Positions 51,967-60,000 of a DNA stretch of 64,000 nt are shown here, in pieces. How positions within the stretch are numbered: position 1 is the first letter of the stretch; each line of letters begins with the position of its first letter. The notes under the pieces were generated by a model. The model did no database searches and was not told where the DNA came from. It was given only the letters and a program-made list of their open reading frames with translations. The stretch is from Exiguobacterium aurantiacum. GTDB lineage: Bacteria > Bacillota > Bacilli > Exiguobacteriales > Exiguobacteriaceae. The DNA lies in assembly GCF_024362205.1 (NCBI RefSeq), contig NZ_CP101462.1, positions 1,330,501-1,394,500 of the forward strand. The letters are read 5' to 3'. Made by a program: the position numbers and the translations under genes.

Positions 51967-53719
51967 CGTTCAAGAATGGGCGGTCATCAAACGTCTGTTG
52001 GCGTACACGAACCGGTACGCGCGTCCGCTCGGTCTCGCGTTCGTGTTCTTGTTGCTCGCCACCGGTGCAAAACTCGCCGGTCCTTTCCTAATCAAAGTGT
52101 TCATCGATGAGTTCGTGACGCCTGGCGTCTACCCGACGAATTGGGTCGTCACGTTGCTCGTCGTCTATCTCGTGCTTCATATTTCAGCGATCATTTTCGA
52201 CTACTTGCAGTCGATCTCGTTCCAAAAGATCGCCTTGAAAATCGTCCAAAATATCCGGATGGATATTTTCCGCCACGTTATGGGCATGCGGCTCGCTTAT
52301 TTCGACCGGACGCCGGCTGGCGTGCTCGTCTCGCGGATCACGAACGACACCGAGGCGGTGAAAGAGCTGTACGTCGGGGTGATGAGTACGTTCGTTCAGT
52401 CGGCGGTCCAGTTGCTCGGGACGTATATATTCCTCTACATCCTCGAACCGACGCTCGCGACGATGGGACTCGTGCTCGTGCCGTTGTTCTGGCTCATCAT
52501 CTGGGTGTACCGTCGCTATTCGACAAAATACTTCGCCCAAGTGCGTGATTTGCTGTCGCAATTGAACGGACAATTGAACGAGTCGATTAACGGGATGGGA
52601 ATCGTTCAACAGTTCCGTCAAGAAGAGCGGCTCGTCCGCCAATTCGAAGAGACGAACGAGGCCCATCAACAGGCGCGCTATCGGAACTTGAAACTCGACA
52701 GCATGTTGTTGCGGCCGATTATCGAGCTGTTGCTCGCCTTCTCGATTATCGGTTTGCTCGGTTATTATGGTGTCTTGTCGACGACCGAACAAGTGCAGGT
52801 CGGGGTCGTCTATGCGTTCATCAGTTATATCGAGCGAATCTTCCGTCCCGTGCTCGATATCATGCAACGCTTGAGCGAATTCCAACAGGCGGTCGTCTCA
52901 GCGGACCGTGTCTTCAAAATTTTGGACACGGATGAACCGGCCCCGGGCAAGAGCCTCGATGGAGCGGCTGAGATTGGCTCCGGGGAAGTCCGGTTCGAGA
53001 ACGTCACGTTCAGCTACGATGGAGAAGTCGACGTGTTGAAACAAATCTCATTCGTCGCCAAGCCCGGTGAGACGGTCGCTCTCGTCGGTCATACCGGGAG
53101 CGGGAAGAGCTCAATCATCAACTTGTTGACTCGATTCTATCCGTACCAATCAGGACAAATTACCATCGACGGATATCCAATCGAACAGTTCGAGGAAGCC
53201 GAGCTCCGAGCCAAAGTCGGGCTCGTCCTCCAAGATCCGTTCTTGTTCACAGGGACGATCGAGGATAACTTGAAACTGTTCAACCCGACAATCGACTCGG
53301 ACAAGGTCCGGGAAGCGGCTGAGTTCGTTCAAGCTCATACGTTCGTCGAGAAGCTAGAGGCCGGCTACGGGCATACGGTCGGTGAGCGCGGTGCGACATT
53401 CTCGAGCGGAGAGCGACAATTGCTCGCGTTCGCGCGGACGGTCGCCCGAGATCCGAAAATCCTGATTTTGGACGAGGCGACGAGTTCGATTGATACCGAG
53501 ACCGAGGAGCGCGTTCAGCTCGCCCTCGACCGGATGAGACGGGGGCGGACGACGATCGCCATCGCACACCGTCTGTCGACGATTCAAGATGCCGATTTGA
53601 TTCTCGTCCTTCATCGGGGCGAAATCGTCGAACGAGGCAACCATCAGGCGCTTTTGAAACAGGATGGGTTGTACAAAAAGATGTACGAACTTCAATCTGG
53701 TCAACGTCTGATGTCATAA
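51956..53719 (+). CDS. yheH: Heterodimeric ABC multidrug exporter, catalytic subunit (YheH/BmrD-like)
   Basis: This 587-residue partner of the preceding gene has six membrane helices, then an NBD with Walker A 'GHTGSGKSS' and Walker B 'ILILDEATSSID' with the catalytic Glu. Its signature motif is the non-canonical 'TFSSGERQLL' in place of LSGGQ. In the dimer this signature would face the Asp-type Walker B of the partner and form the inactive ATP site, so the two sequences are consistent with one asymmetric exporter. B. subtilis YheH has an extra outer loop near the first helices that is missing here. AAGGAGGTGG precedes ATG 51956. Confidence 0.88.
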   Translation: MKHDVQEWAVIKRLLAYTNRYARPLGLAFVFLLLATGAKLAGPFLIKVFIDEFVTPGVYPTNWVVTLLVVYLVLHISAIIFDYLQSISFQKIALKIVQNIRMDIFRHVMGMRLAYFDRTPAGVLVSRITNDTEAVKELYVGVMSTFVQSAVQLLGTYIFLYILEPTLATMGLVLVPLFWLIIWVYRRYSTKYFAQVRDLLSQLNGQLNESINGMGIVQQFRQEERLVRQFEETNEAHQQARYRNLKLDSMLLRPIIELLLAFSIIGLLGYYGVLSTTEQVQVGVVYAFISYIERIFRPVLDIMQRLSEFQQAVVSADRVFKILDTDEPAPGKSLDGAAEIGSGEVRFENVTFSYDGEVDVLKQISFVAKPGETVALVGHTGSGKSSIINLLTRFYPYQSGQITIDGYPIEQFEEAELRAKVGLVLQDPFLFTGTIEDNLKLFNPTIDSDKVREAAEFVQAHTFVEKLEAGYGHTVGERGATFSSGERQLLAFARTVARDPKILILDEATSSIDTETEERVQLALDRMRRGRTTIAIAHRLSTIQDADLILVLHRGEIVERGNHQALLKQDGLYKKMYELQSGQRLMS

Positions 53720-53724
53720 ATTAC

Positions 53725-53754
53725 AAAAAAGACACCGTCTCGGTGTCTTTTTTC
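53725..53754 (+). terminator. Terminator after the ABC exporter operon
   Basis: AAAAAAGACACCG and CGGTGTCTTTTTT pair around TCT. Confidence 0.9.
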
Positions 53755-53759
53755 CATGG

Positions 53760-53791
53760 AAAAAGCCCGCCACTTCAAAGAAGGACGGGCC
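53760..53791 (-). terminator. Terminator of the Spo0E-like gene
   Basis: On the minus strand GCCCG...CGGGC (53790-53765) encloses an inner CTTC/GAAG pair and is followed by T5. Confidence 0.65.
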
Positions 53792-53802
53792 GTTCGATTT
53801 AA

Positions 53803-53982
53803 TTAATTTAAGTGGTCTGAAGCGTGTATGGCCAGGACATGACGTGTGATCAGCTTGTCTAATTCTTGGCTGACATGAATCACTTCCGGAGACGTCCAAC
53901 TGTGCTGTGAGGCGATTTCATACAGTTCATCGCGTTTCTGTTCAATGGCATAATGTAAGTTTTCAGCTGTGATGACCGCCAC
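53803..53982 (-). CDS. Spo0E-like aspartyl-phosphate phosphatase
   Basis: The 59-residue product of GTG 53982 (GGGGGAAA upstream) is a two-helix hairpin with the Spo0E-family motif SQELD in 'EVIHVSQELDKLI'. Members dephosphorylate response regulators, Spo0A in sporulating Bacillus. The frame is open to an ATG at 54033, but the added residues do not resemble the family. Its target here is unknown; related small phosphatases occur in non-sporulating Bacillales. It is single and minus-strand, between the ABC exporter and ccdA. Confidence 0.8.
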   Translation of the reverse strand: MAVITAENLHYAIEQKRDELYEIASQHSWTSPEVIHVSQELDKLITRHVLAIHASDHLN

Positions 53983-54174
53983 GGTGTTTCCCCCATCGTT
54001 GTAAGATCGATACTGACTAATAAGAATATCCAAATCTTAGCATCTAACACTACCGTTTACAAGTTTCATTTCCATTTCAAAGATTACAAATTGAGTCGTG
54101 AAACGTACTCGGAAAAAGATGCGAGCATTTTGAAAAGGTTTTCGCTATAATGGGGCTGAAAGGTGGAAGATTGC

Positions 54175-54873
54175 ATGGAAGTCACACTCTGGCTCGCATT
54201 TGGGGCGGGCGTCTTATCATTTTTATCACCGTGCACGCTACCGTTGTATCCGGTCTTTTTATCGTATATTACTGGGGTCTCCGTCTCTGACTTGAAGAGC
54301 GAGGGACTGCGGCAACGCACGGCATGGTTTCACACGTTTTCATTCTTGTTCGGTTTCTCAATTGTCTTTCTCGTACTCGGTCTGTCGACCTCGCTAATCG
54401 CCGATGTGTTCATTCAATACAAAGATAGTTTGCGCATGTTCGGCGCGATTCTCATCTTCGTATTCGGCGTCTTTTTGGCGGGACTCTGGCAACCACGATT
54501 CATGATGCGGGAGAAGAAGCTTGCCTTAGGCGAGCGCAAGAGCGGCTATTTTGGGACGGCACTCATCGGGATTGGGTTTGCGGCAGGGTGGACACCTTGT
54601 ACCGGACCGATTCTCGCTGGTGTCATCGCCCTCGCGGCATCGAACCCGAGTCAAGGGATGGGTTATATGTTGGCATACGTCATCGGTTTTGCCATCCCGT
54701 TCCTCGTCATGGCCGGCTTTGTCGGTAAAATCAAGTACTTGGCACGCAACAGTGCCAAGGTGGCAAGATTCGGAGGTTATTTGATGATGGCCTTCGGCGT
54801 CGTATTATATTTTGATGGCATGAACCGCTTCGCTGCATGGATGAGCGAATTAGTAGGATTCACCGGATTTTAA
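54175..54873 (+). CDS. ccdA: Cytochrome c biogenesis protein CcdA
   Basis: CcdA carries reducing power across the membrane to ResA-type thioredoxins. The 232-residue, six-helix protein has the redox pair Cys20 ('SFLSPCTLPLYP') and Cys142 ('GWTPCTGPILAG'). ATG 54175 follows AAGGTGG; a TATAAT-like -10 occurs at 54146-54151. It is the functional partner of resA-resB-resC, which lies about 40 kb away in this window. ccdC follows 13 bases later, while yneI, present between the two in B. subtilis, is missing. Confidence 0.93.
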   Translation: MEVTLWLAFGAGVLSFLSPCTLPLYPVFLSYITGVSVSDLKSEGLRQRTAWFHTFSFLFGFSIVFLVLGLSTSLIADVFIQYKDSLRMFGAILIFVFGVFLAGLWQPRFMMREKKLALGERKSGYFGTALIGIGFAAGWTPCTGPILAGVIALAASNPSQGMGYMLAYVIGFAIPFLVMAGFVGKIKYLARNSAKVARFGGYLMMAFGVVLYFDGMNRFAAWMSELVGFTGF

Positions 54874-54886
54874 AGGGGTTGACCGA

Positions 54887-55345
54887 ATGTCGATATTTTG
54901 GGGATCGACCCTCGTCGCACTGATGATGGGCTTGATTGCGAGCTTCGTTCGCGTCAAAGCGTCAGCACGGCCGACGAATGCGAAAAAGATTTTGATTCCG
55001 CCCTTGGCGATGTCGACGGGCATGTTGCAATTTCTCGTCCCGGCGTTTCGGCTCACTTGGCTCGAGGTCGGAGAGGCGCTGCTCGTCGGATTGATTTTCA
55101 GTGTGTTCCTCATCAAGACGTCGAATTTCGAGAAACGTGACGGAGAGGTGTACTTGTCCCGTTCGAAAGCGTTCTTCATCGTCGTGTTTGTCTTATTGGC
55201 CATCCGGACGGTCATGAAGGCGTTCCTTGGGGACGAGGTCAATATATTCACGACGGGTGGTCTGTTCTATTTGATCGCCTGGGGCATGATTGTACCGTGG
55301 CGCATCGCCATGTACCAAAAGTACAAACAAATCGTAGCATCATAA
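54887..55345 (+). CDS. ccdC: CcdC family membrane protein (YneJ)
   Basis: This 152-residue protein has about four to five membrane segments and the family's 'RPTNAKKILIPPLAMSTGML' and 'LIKTSNFEKRDGEVYLSRS' blocks (DUF1453-type). In B. subtilis it is the third gene of the ccdA operon; its role in cytochrome c synthesis is dispensable or unclear. AAAGGGG precedes ATG 54887. A perfect palindromic terminator follows. Confidence 0.88.
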   Translation: MSIFWGSTLVALMMGLIASFVRVKASARPTNAKKILIPPLAMSTGMLQFLVPAFRLTWLEVGEALLVGLIFSVFLIKTSNFEKRDGEVYLSRSKAFFIVVFVLLAIRTVMKAFLGDEVNIFTTGGLFYLIAWGMIVPWRIAMYQKYKQIVAS

Positions 55346-55375
55346 ACGGCGTCCCTCGCGAGGGACGCCGTTTTG
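55344..55375. terminator. Bidirectional terminator between ccdC and the symporter gene
   Basis: AAACGGCGTCCCTCG and CGAGGGACGCCGTTTT form a perfect stem with A3 and T4 flanks. Confidence 0.88.
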
Positions 55376-55379
55376 TCGA

Positions 55380-56942
55380 TTACGAAGATTTTTTGGTCAT
55401 GGCAGCTTCCGTCTTCGCATCGATCCCAGTGTTCGCTTTGACGAGGATACGCTCGAAGTTTCCAGCAACTTCGTCGGACTTCGTCACGTACGTGCCGATG
55501 ATGGCGGCGAGGAAACCGAGCGGGATCGACACGATACCCGGGTTCGTGAGCGGGAATAGCGCCTCGCCGATAAGGATGGCCGAACCGTCCGGCGCCCACA
55601 CATTCGGACTGATGGCGACGAGGAAGAGCGACGAGAACAAACCGACAATCATGCCGAACACGGCTCCTCCGGTGTTGAATCGTCTCCAATAGATTGTGAA
55701 CAAGATGACCGGCAAGTTCGCACTTGCGGCGACGGCAAACGCGAGCGAGACAAGAAAGGCAACGTTCATCGACTGTGCGAAGAACGCGAGTCCCATCGAG
55801 ACGAGGGCGACGGCGATCGAAGCGATACGGGCCGCCGTGACTTGTTCTTTCTCGGTCGCTTCGCCTTTACGGACGATGTGTCCATAGAAATCATGGGCGA
55901 ACGCCGAGGCCGCTGACAGGACGAGGCCGGCGACGACGGCAAGGATGGTGGCAAAGGCGATTGCCGCGACAAAGGCGAACAACAAGTCACCGCCGAGCAC
56001 TTGGGCGAGGAGCGGTGCAGCCATGTTACCAGCCGGGTTGGCGGCGATAATCGCGTCAGAGCCGACGAATGCGGCCGCCCCGAAACCGAGGAAAATCGTC
56101 AATATGTAGAACGCACCGATGACCCATGTCGCATAGACGACGGATTGGCGAGCTGTCGGCGCATCCTTGACCGTGAAGAAACGAATCAGGATATGGGGCA
56201 GACCGGCCGTCCCGAGGACGAGCGCCAAGTTGAGCGAAATCGTATCGAGCGGAAGCTTGAACTTGTTGCCCGGGTCCAAGAAACTGTCGCCGAGCGGTGT
56301 CGCTTTACTGACTTCAGAGAACATGGTGAAGACGGAGAAGTCAAAGCGAGCGAACACGAGAAACGAGATGATGGCAGTCCCAATCATCAACAACACAGCT
56401 TTCGTGATCTGGACCCATGACGTCGCGGTCATCCCTCCGAAGACAACGTACACCGTCATCAAGATTCCGACGACAACGACACTCGTCGTGTACGGGATGC
56501 CGAGCAATAGCTCGATGAGCGCACCGGCCCCGACGAGCTGGGCGATCATATAGAAGATCGAGATGACGATGGCGTTCATGGCTGCGACTCCGCGGACGCG
56601 CGGTTTGTTGAATCGAGCCGCAATCATATCGGCCATCGTATATTTGCCGAGGTTACGGAGCGGCTCGGCGACGAGATAGAGCACGACGAGATAAGCCACT
56701 AGGAAACCGATCGAGTAGAAGAAGCCGTCAAATCCGGCGAGGGCGATCATCCCGGCGATTCCGAGGAAAGAAGCGGCAGACATGTAGTCCCCGGCGATGG
56801 CGAGCCCGTTTTGGAACCCGGTCAACCCGCCGTCAGCCGTGTAAAAGTCGCTCGCGGTCTTCGTCTTCCGAGCAGCAAAGAACGTGATGACGAGCGTGAG
56901 CCCGACGATGGCGAGGAATAAGAGAATGGCGGTCCAGTTCAT
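55380..56942 (-). CDS. Sodium:solute symporter, acetate/monocarboxylate type (ActP/YwcA-like)
   Basis: This 520-residue SSS-family protein has about 13 membrane segments. The sodium-site region 'GGLTGFQNGLAIAGDYMSAA' and 'SFLGIAGMIALAG' after TM1, 'GGMTATSWVQITKAVLLMIG' and 'LGTAGLPHILIRFFTVKDA' are typical of ActP/YwcA acetate and short monocarboxylate uptake systems. The DUF485 gene in front is the usual companion. An exact cre lies upstream of the pair, which fits repression by CcpA when glucose is present, as acetate is then excreted and not used. It overlaps the DUF485 gene by four bases. Confidence 0.88.
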   Translation of the reverse strand: MNWTAILLFLAIVGLTLVITFFAARKTKTASDFYTADGGLTGFQNGLAIAGDYMSAASFLGIAGMIALAGFDGFFYSIGFLVAYLVVLYLVAEPLRNLGKYTMADMIAARFNKPRVRGVAAMNAIVISIFYMIAQLVGAGALIELLLGIPYTTSVVVVGILMTVYVVFGGMTATSWVQITKAVLLMIGTAIISFLVFARFDFSVFTMFSEVSKATPLGDSFLDPGNKFKLPLDTISLNLALVLGTAGLPHILIRFFTVKDAPTARQSVVYATWVIGAFYILTIFLGFGAAAFVGSDAIIAANPAGNMAAPLLAQVLGGDLLFAFVAAIAFATILAVVAGLVLSAASAFAHDFYGHIVRKGEATEKEQVTAARIASIAVALVSMGLAFFAQSMNVAFLVSLAFAVAASANLPVILFTIYWRRFNTGGAVFGMIVGLFSSLFLVAISPNVWAPDGSAILIGEALFPLTNPGIVSIPLGFLAAIIGTYVTKSDEVAGNFERILVKANTGIDAKTEAAMTKKSS

Positions 56943-57271
56943 CGGTCATCCTCCTCTCGTTTGATGGCGGTGACGAGTTCGTCAAACCGACGGGCCCGGC
57001 GGCTGTACATCACACAGAACATCCAGGTCATGAAGAATTGGGCGAAGGCGAGCACCCAAGCCCATGTGATGTCCCCGGCGACGGGGATGTTCAAGAACGT
57101 GAAATAGCTTGTCGAGATTGGCAACGTGAAGTAGAAGATAAGGGAGAAGATGATGGATGGAACAATGAACCGATTCTTTTCTCGCATCAGTTTGTGGAAC
57201 GTCTGGCTCTCGACAATCGCTTCGGCTGAGCGGGTACTGTCGGTTTGCTTGACGTGCGTGACATCATGCAT
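56939..57271 (-). CDS. DUF485 membrane protein, symporter partner (YjcH/YwcB-like)
   Basis: This 110-residue protein has two membrane segments (about 38-58 and 71-92) and the family pattern 'SQTFHKLMREKNRFIVPSII' near the N-terminus. DUF485 proteins are encoded with ActP-type acetate permeases (yjcH-actP in E. coli) and probably help their assembly or activity. A GGAGG precedes ATG 57271. Its end overlaps the symporter start by four bases, so the two are translated together. Confidence 0.88.
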   Translation of the reverse strand: MHDVTHVKQTDSTRSAEAIVESQTFHKLMREKNRFIVPSIIFSLIFYFTLPISTSYFTFLNIPVAGDITWAWVLAFAQFFMTWMFCVMYSRRARRFDELVTAIKREEDDR

Positions 57272-57544
57272 ATAAAAACCTCCTTTGGCATCAAGATACG
57301 TACATTATAGAAATGCAAATAAAGGAAAAGCTATCCATTTTTTATTAGTAAAAATGAAATCATTATACTGATATTGGTCATACCACTTTATTGTAAGCGT
57401 TTTCAATATTGTCTATATTATGAACGTTATTTTTAAATAGTTAACACGTCCGAAAAAGGTACTTTTGACCTACTGGTCGTATGGCACAATTTTGGGAACA
57501 GGAGACATAATCAATTGACCATGTCGAGTCGATGGCGCATGTTG
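57272..57544 (-). promoter_or_regulatory. Upstream region of the symporter operon, with promoter -10 and exact cre
   Basis: This is the longest gene-free stretch of the window. On the minus strand it has a TATAAT -10 (57367-57362) but no clear -35. The sequence TGTAAGCGTTTTCA (57392-57405) matches the CcpA cre consensus TGWAANCGNTNWCA at every position. The rest is AT-rich, and I see no ORF or RNA in it. Confidence 0.75.
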
Positions 57545-57577
57545 AAAAAAAGACGCCAGGCACATGGCCTGACATCT
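57545..57577 (-). terminator. Terminator of yneK
   Basis: On the minus strand a CAGGC/GCCTG-centred hairpin is followed by T7 (57551-57545). Confidence 0.65.
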
Positions 57578-57581
57578 CGTC

Positions 57582-58013
57582 TCATTGTTGGAAGTAGTGT
57601 TGATACACTTTCCAATCGATTTGTTCTTCTTCAAGCGCCTTCTTTAGAAACTTATGATCCCGCTTCGGTGTCGCAGCGATGTAGCCTTTGACAACGAGCT
57701 CGGTCGTCATTTCACGGGCACGCGTCTCTAAGGCGAACTGTCCGATCTTACCGGCGATTTTGCGGATGGCGACGTCGCGGAACAGCTCTGGTACCGGTGT
57801 GACGAGACGATCGAGCAATGTACGCGTCTCCGGTGTCCATAAGTGGCGTGTCTTGTCGATGTAATCATCCTCGATATCGAGGAGTGAGCGCCCGTCTTCT
57901 TTCGGCATTCGTTTTAAAAATTTGCGGAACATGAAGTAGCCGCCGATCGACATCAACCCGATCATCACGAATCCCCAGAAGACAATGAAATACATCACCA
58001 AGTTTTCTGGCAT
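57582..58013 (-). CDS. yneK: DUF2621 membrane-anchored protein (YneK)
   Basis: This 143-residue protein has one N-terminal membrane segment (about 5-27), a basic stop ('MFRKFLKRMPKEDGRS') and a cytoplasmic helical domain whose sequence ('WTPETRTLLDRLVTPVPELF', 'RDVAIRKIAGKIG') fits DUF2621. B. subtilis YneK lies in the ccdA-yneI-yneJ-yneK neighbourhood, so the gene keeps the region although it is now in opposite orientation and separated by the symporter operon. The conserved Pro-rich and His/Lys residues have no assigned function. Confidence 0.8.
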   Translation of the reverse strand: MPENLVMYFIVFWGFVMIGLMSIGGYFMFRKFLKRMPKEDGRSLLDIEDDYIDKTRHLWTPETRTLLDRLVTPVPELFRDVAIRKIAGKIGQFALETRAREMTTELVVKGYIAATPKRDHKFLKKALEEEQIDWKVYQHYFQQ

Positions 58014-58113
58014 CGTCTTTCCCCCGTTCTGTCATTTCACGATCATTCAAGCTAAGTATACAAAAAAGGGGCGCGATACAAAAGCTACAGCTACCCGTTC
58101 CCTACTATAAAGA

Positions 58114-58142
58114 TGGACGAACCGGGCCGATTTCGTTAGAAT
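58114..58142 (+). promoter_or_regulatory. Likely prfC promoter
   Basis: TGGACG (58114-58119) and TAGAAT (58137-58142) have 17-base spacing, 64 bases before the prfC start. Confidence 0.45.
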
Positions 58143-58206
58143 AGATAGCGTTGCAATGAGCAAGACATCGTATAAATCGTATTGTCCAGAAAGGAAAGAG
58201 CCATAC

Positions 58207-59802
58207 ATGAATCAATTAAAACAAGAAGTTGAGAAGCGTCGGATATTCGGCATCATCTCGCACCCGGATGCCGGTAAGACGACGCTGACGGAGAAGTTGC
58301 TCCTTCACGGGGGCGCCATCCGTGAGGCGGGGACGGTCAAAGCCCGCAAAAATTCCAAGCATGCCAAGTCGGACTGGATGGAAATCGAGAAACAACGTGG
58401 AATCTCGGTCACGTCGTCGGTCATGCAGTTCGTCTATCAAGACAAGGTCGTCTCGATCATGGATACACCGGGACACAACGATTTCGGGGAAGACACGTAC
58501 CGCGTGTTGACGTCGGTCGATAGCGCCGTCATGGTCATCGATGCGGCCAAAGGGATTGAAACGCAGACGAAGAAATTGTTCCAAGTCTGTCGGATGCGGG
58601 GGATTCCAATCTTCACGTTCATGAATAAATTGGACCGCCAAGCGAGAGACCCGCTCGAACTCATGGAAGAGCTCGAAGAAGTGCTCGGCATGCCTTCGGT
58701 CGCCGTCACGTGGCCAATCGGGAGCGGGATGCAGTTCGAAGGGGTGTACGACCGCCTGAAGAACGAAGTCCACTTGTTCCGCGGCGAGAAATCGACGCTC
58801 ACGTTGAATGAGGACGGTGTCAATGACCCGATTCTCGCCGACTATTTGACGGAAGAGAATTTGACGAACCTTCGAGATGAAATCGATCTTCTCGACGGTG
58901 CCGGCAATGAGATCGAAGTCGATGCGATTCAGCACGGGAAATTGACTCCGGTCTTTTTCGGGACGGCCCTCGTCGACTTCGGCGTGACATCGTTCTTGAA
59001 CCACTATCTCGCCATGTCACCGGCCCCTGAGGCCCGTAAATCGAATGTCGGTCCAATCGACCCGACGTCAGAAGAGTTCAGTGGTTTCGTCTTCAAGATT
59101 CAAGCGAACATGAACCCGGCCCACCGTGACCGCATCGCCTTCGTCCGCATCTGTTCGGGCGTCTTCGAGCGCGGTATGGACGTCACGCTCACGCGGACAG
59201 GCAAAAAAATCAAGTTGAGTCAATCGACGCAGCTCATGGCCAATGACCGGGAGACGGTCGATCAGGCGTTCGCTGGGGACGTGATTGGAATTTACGATTC
59301 GGGGACGTACCAAATCGGCGACACGATCACGACATCGAAACAGAAAATCGCATTCGAGGCATTGCCGACGTTCCCGCCTGAACTGTTTATGCGCGTCTCG
59401 CCGATCAACTCGCTTAAGTCGAAGCATTTCCACAAAGGTGTGGAGCAGCTCGCCCAAGAGGGAGCGATTCAAGTGTATCGCAACGAATACAATGAGATTT
59501 ATCTCGGTGCGGTCGGTCAACTCCAATTCGAAGTGTTCGAGTATCGCTTGAATAACGAATACGGCGTCGACATCCGCATGGAGCCTGTCTCGTACAGCGT
59601 TGCACGTTGGGTGAAGGACAAGGAATTGAAGGCGCTCAAACCGTTCCAGGACTCACGCAACATGCTTGTGACGGATCGTTGGGAGCGCCCCGTGTTCTTG
59701 TTCGCCAACGAGTTCACGTTCGACCGCTTCAAAGAACGGTATGAAGATGAGCTCACGCTCGTCGACGCCCTCGACGTCAATGTCGAGATTGGCGCTGAAT
59801 AA
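58207..59802 (+). CDS. prfC: Peptide chain release factor 3
   Basis: RF3 is the GTPase that recycles RF1/RF2 after termination and helps quality control of mistranslated peptides. ATG 58207 (AAAGGAAAG upstream) gives 531 residues. G1 is HPDAGKTT (19-26), followed by '[20 protein letters not shown]', '[12 protein letters not shown]', G3 '[14 protein letters not shown]' and G4 'NKLDR'. The 'KHAKSDWM' switch I is specific to RF3 rather than EF-G. B. subtilis lacks RF3, so its presence here separates this lineage from Bacillus proper. Confidence 0.95.
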   Translation: MNQLKQEVEKRRIFGIISHPDAGKTTLTEKLLLHGGAIREAGTVKARKNSKHAKSDWMEIEKQRGISVTSSVMQFVYQDKVVSIMDTPGHNDFGEDTYRVLTSVDSAVMVIDAAKGIETQTKKLFQVCRMRGIPIFTFMNKLDRQARDPLELMEELEEVLGMPSVAVTWPIGSGMQFEGVYDRLKNEVHLFRGEKSTLTLNEDGVNDPILADYLTEENLTNLRDEIDLLDGAGNEIEVDAIQHGKLTPVFFGTALVDFGVTSFLNHYLAMSPAPEARKSNVGPIDPTSEEFSGFVFKIQANMNPAHRDRIAFVRICSGVFERGMDVTLTRTGKKIKLSQSTQLMANDRETVDQAFAGDVIGIYDSGTYQIGDTITTSKQKIAFEALPTFPPELFMRVSPINSLKSKHFHKGVEQLAQEGAIQVYRNEYNEIYLGAVGQLQFEVFEYRLNNEYGVDIRMEPVSYSVARWVKDKELKALKPFQDSRNMLVTDRWERPVFLFANEFTFDRFKERYEDELTLVDALDVNVEIGAE

Positions 59803-59812
59803 TGAATGGACG

Positions 59813-59840
59813 GACGGCTCTTTCATAGGGCCGTCTTTTC
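59813..59840 (+). terminator. Terminator after prfC
   Basis: GACGGCTC (59813-59820) pairs with GGGCCGTC (59828-59835), with inner mismatches tolerated, followed by TTTTC. Confidence 0.75.
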
Positions 59841-59866
59841 TAATTTCGGTAACTTGGTCGATTTTG

Positions 59867-59968
59867 ATAAGTTTTACTTATGACTAATTTGTGACGGAAT
59901 GTATTTTACGTCACGGTATAGTTGTATTATGATAAACATGTGATAAGTAAGCGATTACGGCACGTGCC
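59867..59968 (+). promoter_or_regulatory. citB control region: CcpC-type dyad, promoter, near-cre and palindrome
   Basis: ATAAGTTTTACTTAT (59867-59881) is an exact ATAA-N7-TTAT CcpC-type dyad. GTGACG-N12-CGTCAC (59891-59914) is an inverted repeat over the likely -35 TTTACG (59905-59910), which is 17 bases before TATGAT (59928-59933). In the leader lies AGTAAGCGATTACG (59946-59959), a cre-like element with 12 of 14 matches, followed by the palindrome GGCACGTGCC (59959-59968). Confidence 0.6.
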
Positions 59969-60000
59969 GGCATCGCCGCTTTCAAAAAGGGGGATATCGT

